Numbered from the stretch's first letter, positions 26,308 to 35,712 are shown. The stretch: DNA of 64,000 bases from Caldilineaceae bacterium (GCA_022827195.1 JAJDTL010000041.1:157599-221598), one strand, 5' to 3'. Notes: generated from the sequence alone by a model not told the origin. Numbers and translations are program-made.

Positions 26308-26337
26308 GAATCAATCCGCGCCCGCGCCCTTTCCAGC

Positions 26338-26366
26338 TTGACAATACACCTCCCATTTGGCATAGT
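26338..26366 (+). promoter_or_regulatory. Sigma-70-like promoter of ABC system 2
   Basis: A perfect TTGACA at 26338-26343 and CATAGT at 26361-26366 are separated by 17 bases. They lie about 135 bases upstream of the binding-protein start. Confidence 0.55.
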
Positions 26367-26499
26367 ATCGACGCTGTTTGGACATGCCGCGCAGGTCGGG
26401 CCAAAGTCCATGATTCCACCGACAGTCCACCCCGGAAAGTCCACGTTGGTACGGGCTGTCGAATTTACCTTTCACCATTTTGCAGAGGAGAGTCACACC

Positions 26500-28170
26500 A
26501 TGAAGCAGAGGCATTTCCGATTTGTTCTGTCTGCGCTTATCCTGCTGTCGGTCCTTTTGGGCGCGTGCGCGACGCCGGCCGCTCCGGCCGATTCGGGCGA
26601 CGCGGCGATGGCCGACGAAGGCGAGGCGATGGAAGGCAGGATGCTGCCGGACGACGCTGCTGAGGAGCAGGTTATCCGCTATGTCACGCGTGATCTGAGC
26701 CGCCTTAACCCTGCCTCCGAGAGTGGTTTTGGCCGCCCCTGGATCTCGCACATGTGGATGCCGTTCTTCCTGCGCGACCGCAACCACGAGCTGCAGCCCT
26801 GGCTCGCCACCGGTTACGAGGTCAGCGAGGACAAGACGGTCTACACGATCCACATCCATCCCGACGCCACCTGGTCGGACGGCTCGCCCGTCGTAGCACA
26901 GGAAGCGATCGACTACTGGTCGTGGGCCATCAGCCCTAACTGCATCAGCTGCTGGACCTATCTGCGGTTGGGCGTTATCGAGGGCGCGCAGGCGGTCATT
27001 GACGGCGAGGCCGATACGATTTCCGGCCTGGCTGCGCTGGATGACAAGACGCTGCAGATTACGCTGTCCTCGCCGAGCCCGATCTTCATCATGAGCATGG
27101 CGCACTACAACACCGGCTTCGTCAAGATGGAGGACGTCAATGCCGATGAGTTTGCGGCCGATGCCGAGACACGCGTGAACGGTGCCTTCCAGATTGAGAT
27201 CTGGGACCAGGACAAGCGCGAATATGAGATCGTCCAGAATCCCGGCTGGTGGGGCGACAAGAAGCCCTATATCGAACGCATCATCGCTCAGTGGTCCAAC
27301 GACGAAAACATCACCTACCTGATGTGGCAGAACGGGGAGGCCGACGTAGCCCACTGGTTCACAAACATTCGCGAGCCGCTGCGGGCCGAAAACCCGGACT
27401 TGTTCGTGCTCATCCCCTACGCCACCAACTTCTACTTCGCGCTGCACACGACCAAGCCGCCGCTGGATGACATCAACGTGCGCCGGGCATTGCTGCACGC
27501 GGTGGACTGGGACCTGGCGATCAGCGCGGCGTATGAGGGATCGCGCAATGACCGCGTCATGAAGACCCACTTCACGCCGGAGCTGCCCTGCTTTGTGGCC
27601 GACAACTGGCCCGACTTCGGCTATGATCCGGAACTGGCGAAGCAGGAGCTGGCCGCTTCCAAGTACGGTGGGCCGGAAGACCTGCCCAAGATCCGCATCT
27701 CCAGCGGCGGCCAGTCGCCCAACTATCTACGCACGGCCGAGATCATGGCCGAGCAGTGGAAGAACGTATTGGGCATCACAGACGTTGAAATCCGACCCGG
27801 CTGGAGCGACGCCTGGGGCCAGGAAGCCGACCTGATCAACGTCCAGCGCAACAGTTGGGGCGCGACGATTCCCGACCCCGCGGCCATGATCACGGGCCTG
27901 TGGAACTACTATGCGGCGCCGCACGACGTCGGCCTGGTAGATGACGAGCTGGGCGCGATGATGGATGAGCTCCTGACGCTCGACCCAGCCAGTGCGGACT
28001 ACTGTGACAAGGTTTCGGCGGCGGAGCAGCGGCTGCTCAGCCATTACTACTTCCTGCCGATGATCTGGGACCTGTACGAATATGTCGTGCAGCCCTACGT
28101 CAAGAACTTCGACGCCAACGTTGACAACAACTGGTCAACGCTGCTTGACATCTACGTAGCAGAGCACTAA
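26500..28170 (+). CDS. ABC transporter substrate-binding lipoprotein, family 5 (system 2)
   Basis: A 556-residue solute-binding protein. The signal peptide ends in lipobox LGAC (Cys23), followed by an Ala/Pro/Asp/Glu linker of about 35 residues. The SBP_bac_5 signature is WSDGSPVVAQEAIDYW near residue 125, and PLDDINVRRALLHAVDWD is the family's DNVRVRQAL-type region. AGAGGAGAG at 26484-26492 precedes the ATG. It delivers solute to the permeases at 28295 and 29309. The Gfo/Idh genes that follow the permeases suggest a sugar, inositol-like or amino-sugar ligand rather than a peptide (inference). Confidence 0.92.
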   Translation: MKQRHFRFVLSALILLSVLLGACATPAAPADSGDAAMADEGEAMEGRMLPDDAAEEQVIRYVTRDLSRLNPASESGFGRPWISHMWMPFFLRDRNHELQPWLATGYEVSEDKTVYTIHIHPDATWSDGSPVVAQEAIDYWSWAISPNCISCWTYLRLGVIEGAQAVIDGEADTISGLAALDDKTLQITLSSPSPIFIMSMAHYNTGFVKMEDVNADEFAADAETRVNGAFQIEIWDQDKREYEIVQNPGWWGDKKPYIERIIAQWSNDENITYLMWQNGEADVAHWFTNIREPLRAENPDLFVLIPYATNFYFALHTTKPPLDDINVRRALLHAVDWDLAISAAYEGSRNDRVMKTHFTPELPCFVADNWPDFGYDPELAKQELAASKYGGPEDLPKIRISSGGQSPNYLRTAEIMAEQWKNVLGITDVEIRPGWSDAWGQEADLINVQRNSWGATIPDPAAMITGLWNYYAAPHDVGLVDDELGAMMDELLTLDPASADYCDKVSAAEQRLLSHYYFLPMIWDLYEYVVQPYVKNFDANVDNNWSTLLDIYVAEH

Positions 28171-28178
28171 GCGGGACC

Positions 28179-28224
28179 GGAGGAGTGGGAAGGCACGCGC
28201 AAGGGTCCGTCTTTCCACTCCTCC
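28179..28224 (+). promoter_or_regulatory. Intercistronic hairpin, system 2
   Basis: The arm at 28179-28192 pairs with 28211-28224 over 14 positions including one G-U pair, with an 18-base loop. It lies between the binding-protein stop and the DppB start, like the hairpins in the other three systems. Confidence 0.6.
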
Positions 28225-28294
28225 TTCCTCTGTATGATTTGAAGCACCTAGTAGCCGGCAACTCATCACCGGGGCCAGACCTGGGGCGGTCGCA

Positions 28295-29245
28295 ATGTTC
28301 GTCTATACCATGAAGCGCCTGGCCATCGCGATTCCGACGTTCATCGCGGTCCTTATCATCACGTTTACCCTGACTGTGATCAGCCCGTTCGATCCGGTCG
28401 AGATGATGATGACCCAGTTCGAGGGAACGCTTGACACGCTGGCCAAGGAAGACGCGATCAAGAGAATCCGGGCCCAATACGGTCTGGACGACACCTACTG
28501 GGTGCAGTTCACGCGTTGGGTCGGCAGGCTGATGCAAGGGGACTTGGGTATATCGATTAACAAGCAGCGCGACGTGCTGCGAATGATCGTCATATCCTTT
28601 CCTATCTCCTTCCAATTGGGCCTGGCCGGAGCGGTTATAACGACCCTGCTGGGCATCCCACTCGGATGCATTGCCGCGCTGCGTCAGAACAGCTGGATTG
28701 ACTATACGATTGTAGGCGGCACGCTGGCGTTTCGCACCGTGCCGGTCTTCGTGCTGGCGCCGCTGCTGCTGATTGTGTTCGTCCTCTGGCTGGACCTGAT
28801 GAACGTTCCCTATGGATGGGACGGACTATTCCAGGGCAAAGTGGTCATGCCGATCTTTATCCTTGCGTTGGGGCCCTTGCCGGTGGTGGTCCGCCAGACA
28901 CGTGCTGCGGTGCTTGAAGTCTTTTCGATGGACTATGTGCGAACGGCCAAAATGAAAGGGCTGGAGATGTGGCGCATCATCATTCGCCATATTCTGCGGA
29001 ACGCCCTGATTCCCGTTGTCACCACTCTGGGTTTCATCACCGAAGGGCTGATCGTCGGCAGTATTTTTCTCGACAGCATTTTCACCATCCCCGGCTTCGG
29101 CGCGGTGGCTGAGGCAGGCTTTCGCGGATTCGACTATCCGGTCATCATGGGCGTAACCATGGTCAGCGCAATCATGATCATTCTGACCAATCTGATCGTG
29201 GATCTGATCTATCCACTCCTTGATCCCCGCATCACACTTGAGTAG
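28295..29245 (+). CDS. ABC transporter permease, DppB/OppB type (system 2)
   Basis: A 316-residue DppB-type inner-membrane permease. It starts FVYTMKRLAIAIPTFIAVLIITF (first helix), followed by ISPFDPVEMMM and the YGLDDTYWVQFTRWVG periplasmic landmark. The EAA-loop sequence is DYVRTAKMKGL and the C-terminus is IYPLLDPRITLE. The ATG at 28295 is preceded by a GGGG-rich stretch. It pairs with the DppC subunit at 29309, which begins 64 bases downstream. Compared with the other three DppB proteins here it is clearly divergent, so the systems are ancient paralogues and not recent copies. Confidence 0.93.
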   Translation: MFVYTMKRLAIAIPTFIAVLIITFTLTVISPFDPVEMMMTQFEGTLDTLAKEDAIKRIRAQYGLDDTYWVQFTRWVGRLMQGDLGISINKQRDVLRMIVISFPISFQLGLAGAVITTLLGIPLGCIAALRQNSWIDYTIVGGTLAFRTVPVFVLAPLLLIVFVLWLDLMNVPYGWDGLFQGKVVMPIFILALGPLPVVVRQTRAAVLEVFSMDYVRTAKMKGLEMWRIIIRHILRNALIPVVTTLGFITEGLIVGSIFLDSIFTIPGFGAVAEAGFRGFDYPVIMGVTMVSAIMIILTNLIVDLIYPLLDPRITLE

Positions 29246-29308
29246 GACACGTCTGCGGATAGGCAGCTAGCAACGTCGGCACATCCGGTTTCTCGGGGAA
29301 GGTCGTTG

Positions 29309-30301
29309 ATGGACGAGGCCAACGATCGGAATTCAGCCAGCAGTTTGGGCGACGAACTGTCCGGCGAGAGCGACTTGAAGACCCGCTCTCTGTGGCAGGA
29401 TGCCGTTAAGCGGTTGCTGCGCAACCGGCTATCGATCATTGGACTGATAATCACGTTGCTACTGCTTGTTGCTGCCTTCTTTGGCCCCCAGATTGCGCCC
29501 TATGAGTATACTGAACAGGACCTGTTGCACGTTGCCAAGATGCCCAGCGCCGACCACTGGTTGGGCACCGACGAGATCGGAAGGGACCTGTTCAGCCGCG
29601 TCCTGTGGGGTGCGCGCACGGCCACGCTCGTAGCGATTTTCACTACTGTTATCAGCGTTATCATTGGCGTGGTTCTCGGCGCAGTGGCCGGATACGGCGG
29701 CGCGCTGGCCGATAACATCACCGGGCGCATCATCGACATCGTGATGTCGGTGCCGGGCCTTTTGCTGGCGGCGCTGATCGCCGTCTCGATCAAGGAGCCT
29801 GTCGTAACGTGGGCCGACGCAATCTATGACAGTAGCGGTTTCCCCCTGTTCGCCGACACAACCTGGTTGGACCTGCTGGTCGTCTTCGGTGGGCTGGCCT
29901 TTGTATCGTGGCCGGGCTATGCGCGTCTGATTCGCGGCCAGATCTTTTCGCTGCGCGAGGAGCAGTATGTCGAAGCGGCCAAGGCCGTAGGTGTCTCGGA
30001 GCTGAAAATCGCGCTTCGGCACCTTTTGCCCAACGCCATCGGCCCGGTGATTGTGACCCTGACATTCAGTTTTTCCAGTGCCATGGTCCTGGAATCTTCG
30101 CTCAGTTACCTGGGCATCGGCGTACAGCCGCCGCAGGCTAGTTGGGGCAACATGATCTCCTCCAATATCGGCAGCTGGTCATACCGGCCCTGGCTTGTGG
30201 CCGTACCGGCATTGACCCTGGCGATCGTCACCCTGGGTATCAACTTTCTGGGCGACGGCCTGAACGACGCTCTCAATCCCCGGACTGGCAGATCGATTTG
30301 A
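29309..30301 (+). CDS. ABC transporter permease, DppC/OppC type (system 2)
   Basis: A 330-residue DppC-type permease with a long hydrophilic N-terminal tail of about 40 residues before the first helix (LSIIGLIITLLLLVAAFFGP). The family landmark DHWLGTDEIGRDLFSRVLWGART is present, as are the EAA loop EEQYVEAAKAVGV and the end FLGDGLNDALNPRTGRSI. A roughly 25-residue insertion between helices 3 and 4 (around EPVVTWADAIYDSSGFPLFADTTW) is not seen in the other DppC proteins of this window. The ATG at 29309 follows GGGGAAGG and is preferred to the TTG one codon upstream. Confidence 0.92.
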   Translation: MDEANDRNSASSLGDELSGESDLKTRSLWQDAVKRLLRNRLSIIGLIITLLLLVAAFFGPQIAPYEYTEQDLLHVAKMPSADHWLGTDEIGRDLFSRVLWGARTATLVAIFTTVISVIIGVVLGAVAGYGGALADNITGRIIDIVMSVPGLLLAALIAVSIKEPVVTWADAIYDSSGFPLFADTTWLDLLVVFGGLAFVSWPGYARLIRGQIFSLREEQYVEAAKAVGVSELKIALRHLLPNAIGPVIVTLTFSFSSAMVLESSLSYLGIGVQPPQASWGNMISSNIGSWSYRPWLVAVPALTLAIVTLGINFLGDGLNDALNPRTGRSI

Positions 30302-30451
30302 CAGCCAATTCCCTTTCCCACACGAGATTTACCGGCGACCGGACAACGGCGGCGGCCCCACTTCGAATGCGGTTGTCGCGCTACGCCCAGGCAGCATGGG
30401 GCGGGGGCAACCAGGCGCCAAGCCACGGTGATGGCACAAAAAGGAGAAACC

Positions 30452-31480
30452 ATGTCTGAAGGCAAGTTGCGCGCGGCCGTCATTGGGGGCGGTTTGGGCG
30501 GGTCCCACGGTTATGCGTATGCGCGTGCGCCAGAATACGAGCTGGTGGCAATCTGCGACCTGAACCCGGACGTTTTCGCGCGCTTCTACGAGCGGGCTGA
30601 GCTACCTCCGGGCAGCATTAACCAGTACACCGACTACCATGAGATGTTCGAAAAAGAAGGTCTCGACGTAGTTACGGTGGCGACGCCGGACCACCTGCAC
30701 ACAGACCCTGTCTGCGATGCGTCGAACGCCGGCATTCGCGGCATTATCTGTGAGAAGCCGCTGACCACGACGATCAAGGACGCCGACCGCATAATCGAGA
30801 CGATCGAGGCCAACGGCACGAAGATGTCGGTCGACCACACGCGCAGCTGGATCCCTGCCTTCCAGGCCGTGCGGCAGGCCGTCCTCGATGGGGAGATCGG
30901 CGGGCTGACGCGCATCGTGGCCCACATGGGTGGGCGCCGCTCGATGCTGTTTCGCAACGGCACGCACCTTATCGACGGCGTCTGCTTCTTCGCCGGCGCG
31001 TCGCCCGTATGGGTGATTGCCGCGCACGAGCAGGGCTTTGAGGATTACGGCCCGGTCTACGACGGAAAGGGCGGCAGGGACCCGCAGTACGACCCCGGCT
31101 CGACCATCATTATCGAGTTCGCAAACGGAGTGCGCGGCATCGTCAACAGCGCCAAACTGACGCCGCAGCTCTTCGAATACGACCTGCAGGGGCCTTACGG
31201 CCGTTACTGGCTGACCGACAGGCATTGCACGGCCTGGAAGACCGAGGAGCAAGAGGGCACGCCGATCCAGACGCAGCCGCCGCAGGGCCGCGGCTACCTC
31301 GACCCCTTCGGCGCCAACCTGATCCCGGCCGTGCAGGAGATGGCGCAGATGGTGCTGCACGACGCGCCAAGCAGCTCATCTCCCTACCGGGGCAGGGACT
31401 CGCTGGAGATTATGCTGGCGGCGCTGATTTCCCAGACCAAAGGCAGCGCCAAGATCGAACTACCGCTGCCACGCGACTGA
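30452..31480 (+). CDS. Gfo/Idh/MocA-family oxidoreductase
   Basis: A 342-residue NAD(P)-dependent dehydrogenase-like protein. The Rossmann start is RAAVIGGGLGGSHGYAYAR, VVTVATPDHLHTDPV follows, and the catalytic EKP motif is intact (IICEKPLTT). The histidine motif is GTHLIDGVCFFAG. AAGGAGA at 30440-30446 supports the ATG at 30452. It follows ABC system 2 by about 150 bases and is followed 13 bases later by a second Gfo/Idh gene, so the two may form a pair acting on the imported substrate, as is common in inositol and amino-sugar catabolism. Specificity is unknown. Confidence 0.9.
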   Translation: MSEGKLRAAVIGGGLGGSHGYAYARAPEYELVAICDLNPDVFARFYERAELPPGSINQYTDYHEMFEKEGLDVVTVATPDHLHTDPVCDASNAGIRGIICEKPLTTTIKDADRIIETIEANGTKMSVDHTRSWIPAFQAVRQAVLDGEIGGLTRIVAHMGGRRSMLFRNGTHLIDGVCFFAGASPVWVIAAHEQGFEDYGPVYDGKGGRDPQYDPGSTIIIEFANGVRGIVNSAKLTPQLFEYDLQGPYGRYWLTDRHCTAWKTEEQEGTPIQTQPPQGRGYLDPFGANLIPAVQEMAQMVLHDAPSSSSPYRGRDSLEIMLAALISQTKGSAKIELPLPRD

Positions 31481-31493
31481 ACAAGGAGCCGGC

Positions 31494-32618
31494 ATGAAAG
31501 AGGACGGGACGCTGGTTGTAGGCGCCATCTCATCCCACGGGCACGAAAACGGTCACGTGCTGGTTCTCGACCAGCTGTCTGAGGTGGGGACGATACACGT
31601 TTGCGCGGCCACCGAGTTGGTCAATGTAGAGGACCTGGCTGGGGAGTCGGTCAGAGTTGACGGCAAATACAGCGACGTTGACGCGCTGTTGGCACGCGAT
31701 GACCTCGACGCGGTCATTGTCTGCGCCCGGCCCGACCACGCGCCTGACATCCTGGAAAAGGTGGTTAGCGCGGGCCTGCCCGTCCTCTACGACAAGCCGG
31801 CCGCCACCCGTTCGGCCGATATGGCCCGCGTGGCGGAGGCTGCGCGCCGGCAGGGCGTCAGCGCGGGCGCGATGCTACAGTGGCGCTACCATCCGATGAC
31901 GCGCAGTCTCAAGCGCGCGCTGGCCGGGGGCGCGCTCGGCGATGTGATGACAGTAGAGGGTAAATTGCTGAACGGCCTGCTCAAGTACCGGGACACTTCG
32001 ACCTATCTCTTCGCTCCCGAGACCGCAGGGCACGGCATTCTCTCGTGGCTGGGTTGCCACTGTCTGGACCTTGTCCTCTATCTGATGGAGGAGAGGGTCG
32101 TCGAAGTGATGGCCATGGTGGGCAACCTTAATCCTGAGAAGGTGGCGGTCGAGGACACCGGATTCCTCATTCTGAAGTTTGCAAGCGGCCGCATGGGTAG
32201 CTTCCAGGCGGGCTACCATCTGCTTGGCAGCAGGGCCAGTTACGACTTCTATGTCGGCATGCGCGGGACCGAAGGGTTCGCGGTTCTGCCCTTTCTCCAG
32301 CCGCAGGAGGAAACTTCGGGAGGAAGCGAAGTCGAACACACATTGACCTATTCGCTGTTCAGTGAAGCGCGCGGCTGGAAGACGGGCGGCGTCCGCCGCG
32401 AGCGCTTCGCCATACCCCATGCGCCGGGCTATGGAGGTGTGATGGCGGAGGAGCTCTACCGTGACTTCTTTGCCGCGGCTAAAAAGGGAGAACCGGCGCC
32501 CGCGCCGATCGAGGACTCGGTGCACATGATGGAGATTATCGAAGCTGCTAAGGAGTCCTCCGCCAGCGGCCGCGCGGTCGGCATCCCACTGCCTTCTTCC
32601 ATCGGGAGTGCGACATGA
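31494..32618 (+). CDS. Gfo/Idh/MocA-family oxidoreductase
   Basis: A 374-residue protein with a diverged Rossmann start (LVVGAISSHGHENGHVLVLDQL). It has the VIVCARPDHAPDILEKVVSAGLPVLYDKPAA segment in which DKP replaces EKP but keeps the lysine. GILSWLGCHCLDLVLYLM carries the conserved histidine region. AAGGAG at 31483-31488 gives a clear start. It begins 13 bases after the preceding Gfo/Idh gene and overlaps the next gene by four bases (ATGA), so the three genes are translationally linked. Substrate unknown. Confidence 0.9.
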   Translation: MKEDGTLVVGAISSHGHENGHVLVLDQLSEVGTIHVCAATELVNVEDLAGESVRVDGKYSDVDALLARDDLDAVIVCARPDHAPDILEKVVSAGLPVLYDKPAATRSADMARVAEAARRQGVSAGAMLQWRYHPMTRSLKRALAGGALGDVMTVEGKLLNGLLKYRDTSTYLFAPETAGHGILSWLGCHCLDLVLYLMEERVVEVMAMVGNLNPEKVAVEDTGFLILKFASGRMGSFQAGYHLLGSRASYDFYVGMRGTEGFAVLPFLQPQEETSGGSEVEHTLTYSLFSEARGWKTGGVRRERFAIPHAPGYGGVMAEELYRDFFAAAKKGEPAPAPIEDSVHMMEIIEAAKESSASGRAVGIPLPSSIGSAT

Positions 32619-33328
32619 ACGCTGCCACCTACACCGAGGACTTTGAAAACGGCGCCGGCGGCTGGATCGCCTGGCTCGGTCCCAATCAGCCCGTACCCGC
32701 GACAATCGAGGATGGCGCTCTGGTCTCGCGCAGCCCCTGGGGCATCGACGCCAACCACGCGCCGCCGGGCGGCGGTTACCTCCATCTGCTCTTCATCCTA
32801 CACACCGCCGATCAGCCCAACCCAGGCCCCAACTATGGTCCGCTGCTGGCCGGTAACCGCTTCACCGACGGCGCCTACCCGCGCGATTTTCGCAATGCCC
32901 GTCTCACCCTGCGTCTGAAGGGCGAGGTCGACCTGCAGGGGGCGGAGTTGCGGCTGCACTGCCAGTCGCGTGCGGGCGACAGGGCGATCAACTATGTGTT
33001 GACGGCGCAGTCCTTCGAAGTTACGCCCGAATGGACGGAGCAGACTGTCACCCTCGCGCCCGACCCGGAGCAGTGGCTCTGTCTCGGCGCGCGACGCGAC
33101 CTGACCGAGGTCTACGGCTGGGGCGGCATCGAAGAGGTGCTGCGTGACGTCGATATCGACATCATTCTCTTGTTGCATCCTCTCAACATCGTGCCGCTGG
33201 CGCCACAGCAGGGCGGCCCGCATGCTCGGCGCGCCGGCTCCGATTACGAAGTTGACAGGAGTTTTCTTCCCAGCGGCGAGATCAGTCTGGACAATGTGCA
33301 GATAGAGTTCGCCGACGCCCGGGACTAG
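32615..33328 (+). CDS. Hypothetical jelly-roll-like (carbohydrate-binding-module-like) protein
   Basis: A 237-residue protein with no signal peptide and no transmembrane helix. The opening YTEDFENGAGGWIAW and alternating strands (ARLTLRLKGEVDLQGAELRLHCQSR, then WTEQTVTLAPDPEQW, ending ISLDNVQIEFA) are characteristic of beta-sandwich modules that bind carbohydrate. No catalytic motif is recognised. Its ATG lies inside the stop of the Gfo/Idh gene upstream (ATGA overlap), which indicates translational coupling. A cytoplasmic carbohydrate-binding fold coupled to sugar dehydrogenases is unusual. The fold assignment is inference and the function is unknown. Confidence 0.75.
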   Translation: MNAATYTEDFENGAGGWIAWLGPNQPVPATIEDGALVSRSPWGIDANHAPPGGGYLHLLFILHTADQPNPGPNYGPLLAGNRFTDGAYPRDFRNARLTLRLKGEVDLQGAELRLHCQSRAGDRAINYVLTAQSFEVTPEWTEQTVTLAPDPEQWLCLGARRDLTEVYGWGGIEEVLRDVDIDIILLLHPLNIVPLAPQQGGPHARRAGSDYEVDRSFLPSGEISLDNVQIEFADARD

Positions 33329-33551
33329 CGAACGGGTCGGTGAGGGCATCGGCGCTGGCGGGGCCTGCCGTGCCCCTCGGATTCCGGGGCTGAAATGGCG
33401 TAAGACGGTTTTCTACGACCAGGGTGAGCTGCCAATTCTTTCGGCACAATTGTTCAGGAATGCGCGGAATCGACGAGCGCTGCTCCAAACCAGCCCGGGC
33501 TACACCGTGTTCTCGACTCTGATACGCATGTGCACCGTGACCCTCTCAGCT

Positions 33552-33580
33552 TTGACACGGCGCGACGCCCGTGCTAGAAT
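33552..33580 (+). promoter_or_regulatory. Sigma-70-like promoter of ABC system 3 operon
   Basis: TTGACA at 33552-33557 is followed after exactly 17 bases by TAGAAT at 33575-33580 (6/6 and 5/6 consensus matches). It is about 365 bases upstream of the binding-protein gene. Confidence 0.65.
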
Positions 33581-33833
33581 TCGGCGGATTCAGCGGATGT
33601 GAGTGGGCCTCTTGCCAGCCTCGGCGGCCGTCCTACGAAGTACCAGGGCTGAAGTGGGAACCAGACCTTCAGCTAGCGCTGAACTCCGATTGTGCAAATT
33701 GTGCGAAGAGGGAGGTTGCGCCGGCTGGCGCGAGTTCGCGCATGCTCACATTGTCGATGGTAGTTCTGGGGGCTGGCTTGTCCACGTACAACCAGGCAAT
33801 AGCAGGTAAGTCAAATAGGAAAGGAGGTCGGGT

Positions 33834-33905
33834 TTGGCGAAACAGACGGGGGCTGGCACACTCCCGGCGGCATATCCTGAAGAATCATCCGTATCCTATC
33901 GGTAG
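33834..33905 (+). CDS. Possible 23-aa leader peptide
   Basis: A TTG-initiated frame (MAKQTGAGTLPAAYPEESSVSYR) ends at TAG 33903. It is preceded five bases upstream by a perfect AAGGAGGT at 33821-33828, the strongest Shine-Dalgarno in the region, and lies between the promoter and the binding-protein gene. There is no run of one amino acid that would indicate classical attenuation. It may be fortuitous. Confidence 0.3.
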   Translation: MAKQTGAGTLPAAYPEESSVSYR

Positions 33906-33946
33906 TCCTACTTGACCGAGCCAAAAGCAACAGATGGAGCAAAACG

Positions 33947-35653
33947 ATGCAGAAGAACAGATTTTCCCGCCGTGACTTTCTCACTATCTCGGGCGCGACG
34001 ACAGCAGGCGTCCTCCTGACTGCGTGCGTGCCGGCAGCTGCGCCGGGCGCCGACTCCGAGCCGATGGCGGAAGCAACCATGGCGCCGGCCGAAGAAGGGG
34101 CCATGGTCGATGACGACGGTACGATGACCTTCAACACGGGGTCGCCCTGGGGAACTTACAGCCCCTTCCGCCCGACCTATCAGTATGGCTACAGCAGCAA
34201 CACGCCGGCCATGCTGACGCACAGCCGCCTATTCGATCTCGACCGCAATAATACGCCTCACCCGGACCTGGCGCTTGAGTGGGAGGTGTCGGACGATGCC
34301 ACCGTGTACACTTTCACGCTGCGGCAGGACGCCACTTGGCACGACGGCGAGCCGGTAACATCCAACGACGTGGTTGAGACGGTCCGCTTCATCCTGACGC
34401 AGGCCACCAACATCAACCCGCGCCGCTGGATCAGCAGCCTCAAGGGTGGGCAGGACTTCTACGACGGCGTGACCGACGAGCTGCCTGGCGTCTACGCGCC
34501 GGACGACTTCACGGTCGTCTTCGAGCTGGAGGACACCAATGTTGGCTGGCACCTTTCCGCCACCACGGACCTCCAGATCCTGCCGGCGCACATCTTCAGC
34601 GAGGTAAATCCCGAAGATATCGTGGAGCACCACGCGCCGGCATGGTACACGCCGGAGCTCAACATCGGTTCCGGGCCGTTCAAGTTCGTGCAGGCCGAGC
34701 GCGACCAGTTCGTCGAACTCGTGCGCAACGAAGACTACTACCGCGGCCGCCCCAAGCTGGCCCGCATCATCTTCAAGAACTTCGGCGCGGCCGACACGCA
34801 GTTCATCGCGCTGCAGAAGGGCGAGCTGGATGTCTGGAATGTCCCGCAGGACTTCTACGAGCAGTCGCTGGAGCTGGACAACGTCGATATTCACCTGGTC
34901 AACCGCAACTACATTCGAGTCTTCCTGCTCAACTACGAGTCGGAGATTCTGGCGGACAAGCGCGTGCGCCAGGCGCTGGCCTACGCCATTGACCGCGTCG
35001 GCATTTGCGAAGGACTCTACTCCGGCCTGTGCACGCCCTACAACTCCTACATGGAGATGCGTCCGTGGCTGGCTGACGGTCTTAACCAGTACGAGTACAA
35101 TCCCGAGAAGGCGAAGGAGCTGCTGGCGGCTGCTGAGGCCGACGGCGCGTGGGACCCGGACAACGTGCTGCGGGTGAACTGGTACTACAACGATGCCCTG
35201 CACCAGGACATCATGGCCGCGATCCAGCAGAACCTGGCCGCGGTCGGTGTGCAGACGCAGCTGCAGTACCTGGAAGGCACCTCGGTCGGCGCGGTTGCGG
35301 AGGCCTGTGACTTTGAAATGATGTACCAGGGCTGGGGCTTCTCCTTCCCCGAGCAGTACAACTCCTTCTTCACGGATTCGGAGCGCTGCCGCACACCGTG
35401 GGGCGACCCGGATGCCCAGGCGCTCTTCAATCAGACCGCGACCACGGTTGATCTGGAGGAGCGCATGGCGATTCACGAGCAGATTCAGAGGCGCTTGAAC
35501 GACGAGCTGCCGATGATGCCGTTCCTGCAGTTCATCGGCCCTGTGGCGGTCAACAAGCGGGTGGGCGGCTTCAACGAGGATGCCCTCTGGAACCGCTACT
35601 ATCCCTGGAGCAACGGATTCGCCAACGCCGTGAACTGGTCCGTTTCCGGATAG
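33947..35653 (+). CDS. ABC transporter substrate-binding protein, family 5, Tat-type lipoprotein (system 3)
   Basis: A 568-residue solute-binding protein. The N-terminus has a twin-arginine motif (SRRDFLT) and then lipobox LTAC (Cys27), so it is probably exported folded through Tat and lipidated, unlike the Sec-type signals of the other three binding proteins here. A Met/Ala/Glu/Asp-rich linker follows. The SBP_bac_5 signature is WHDGEPVTSNDVVETV near residue 130. GGAG lies seven bases before the ATG. It leads an operon with permeases at 35743 and 36813 and, further on, propeller, aminotransferase and amidohydrolase genes. The ligand is unknown. Confidence 0.92.
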   Translation: MQKNRFSRRDFLTISGATTAGVLLTACVPAAAPGADSEPMAEATMAPAEEGAMVDDDGTMTFNTGSPWGTYSPFRPTYQYGYSSNTPAMLTHSRLFDLDRNNTPHPDLALEWEVSDDATVYTFTLRQDATWHDGEPVTSNDVVETVRFILTQATNINPRRWISSLKGGQDFYDGVTDELPGVYAPDDFTVVFELEDTNVGWHLSATTDLQILPAHIFSEVNPEDIVEHHAPAWYTPELNIGSGPFKFVQAERDQFVELVRNEDYYRGRPKLARIIFKNFGAADTQFIALQKGELDVWNVPQDFYEQSLELDNVDIHLVNRNYIRVFLLNYESEILADKRVRQALAYAIDRVGICEGLYSGLCTPYNSYMEMRPWLADGLNQYEYNPEKAKELLAAAEADGAWDPDNVLRVNWYYNDALHQDIMAAIQQNLAAVGVQTQLQYLEGTSVGAVAEACDFEMMYQGWGFSFPEQYNSFFTDSERCRTPWGDPDAQALFNQTATTVDLEERMAIHEQIQRRLNDELPMMPFLQFIGPVAVNKRVGGFNEDALWNRYYPWSNGFANAVNWSVSG

Positions 35654-35673
35654 CGTTTTGTCGTTAGAGACGG

Positions 35674-35712
35674 GGGAAGCTGAGTAGGGAGGACCTCCTC
35701 CCTACGCTTCCC
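35674..35712 (+). promoter_or_regulatory. Intercistronic hairpin, system 3
   Basis: GGGAAGC at 35674-35680 and GTAGGGAGG at 35684-35692 pair with CCTCCCTAC at 35697-35705 and GCTTCCC at 35706-35712. This gives a 16-bp stem with a three-base bulge and a four-base loop. It lies between the binding-protein and DppB genes. Confidence 0.65.

Larger units (their letters stand above)
33329..33946 (+). other. 618-bp intergenic region with promoter and possible leader ORF
   Basis: Apart from the promoter at 33552-33580 and a possible 23-codon leader ORF at 33834-33905, no gene or RNA family is recognised. Longer open frames here lack family similarity. The transcribed leader before the binding-protein gene would be about 360 bases, long enough to hold a regulatory RNA that cannot be named from sequence. 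Confidence 0.5.
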
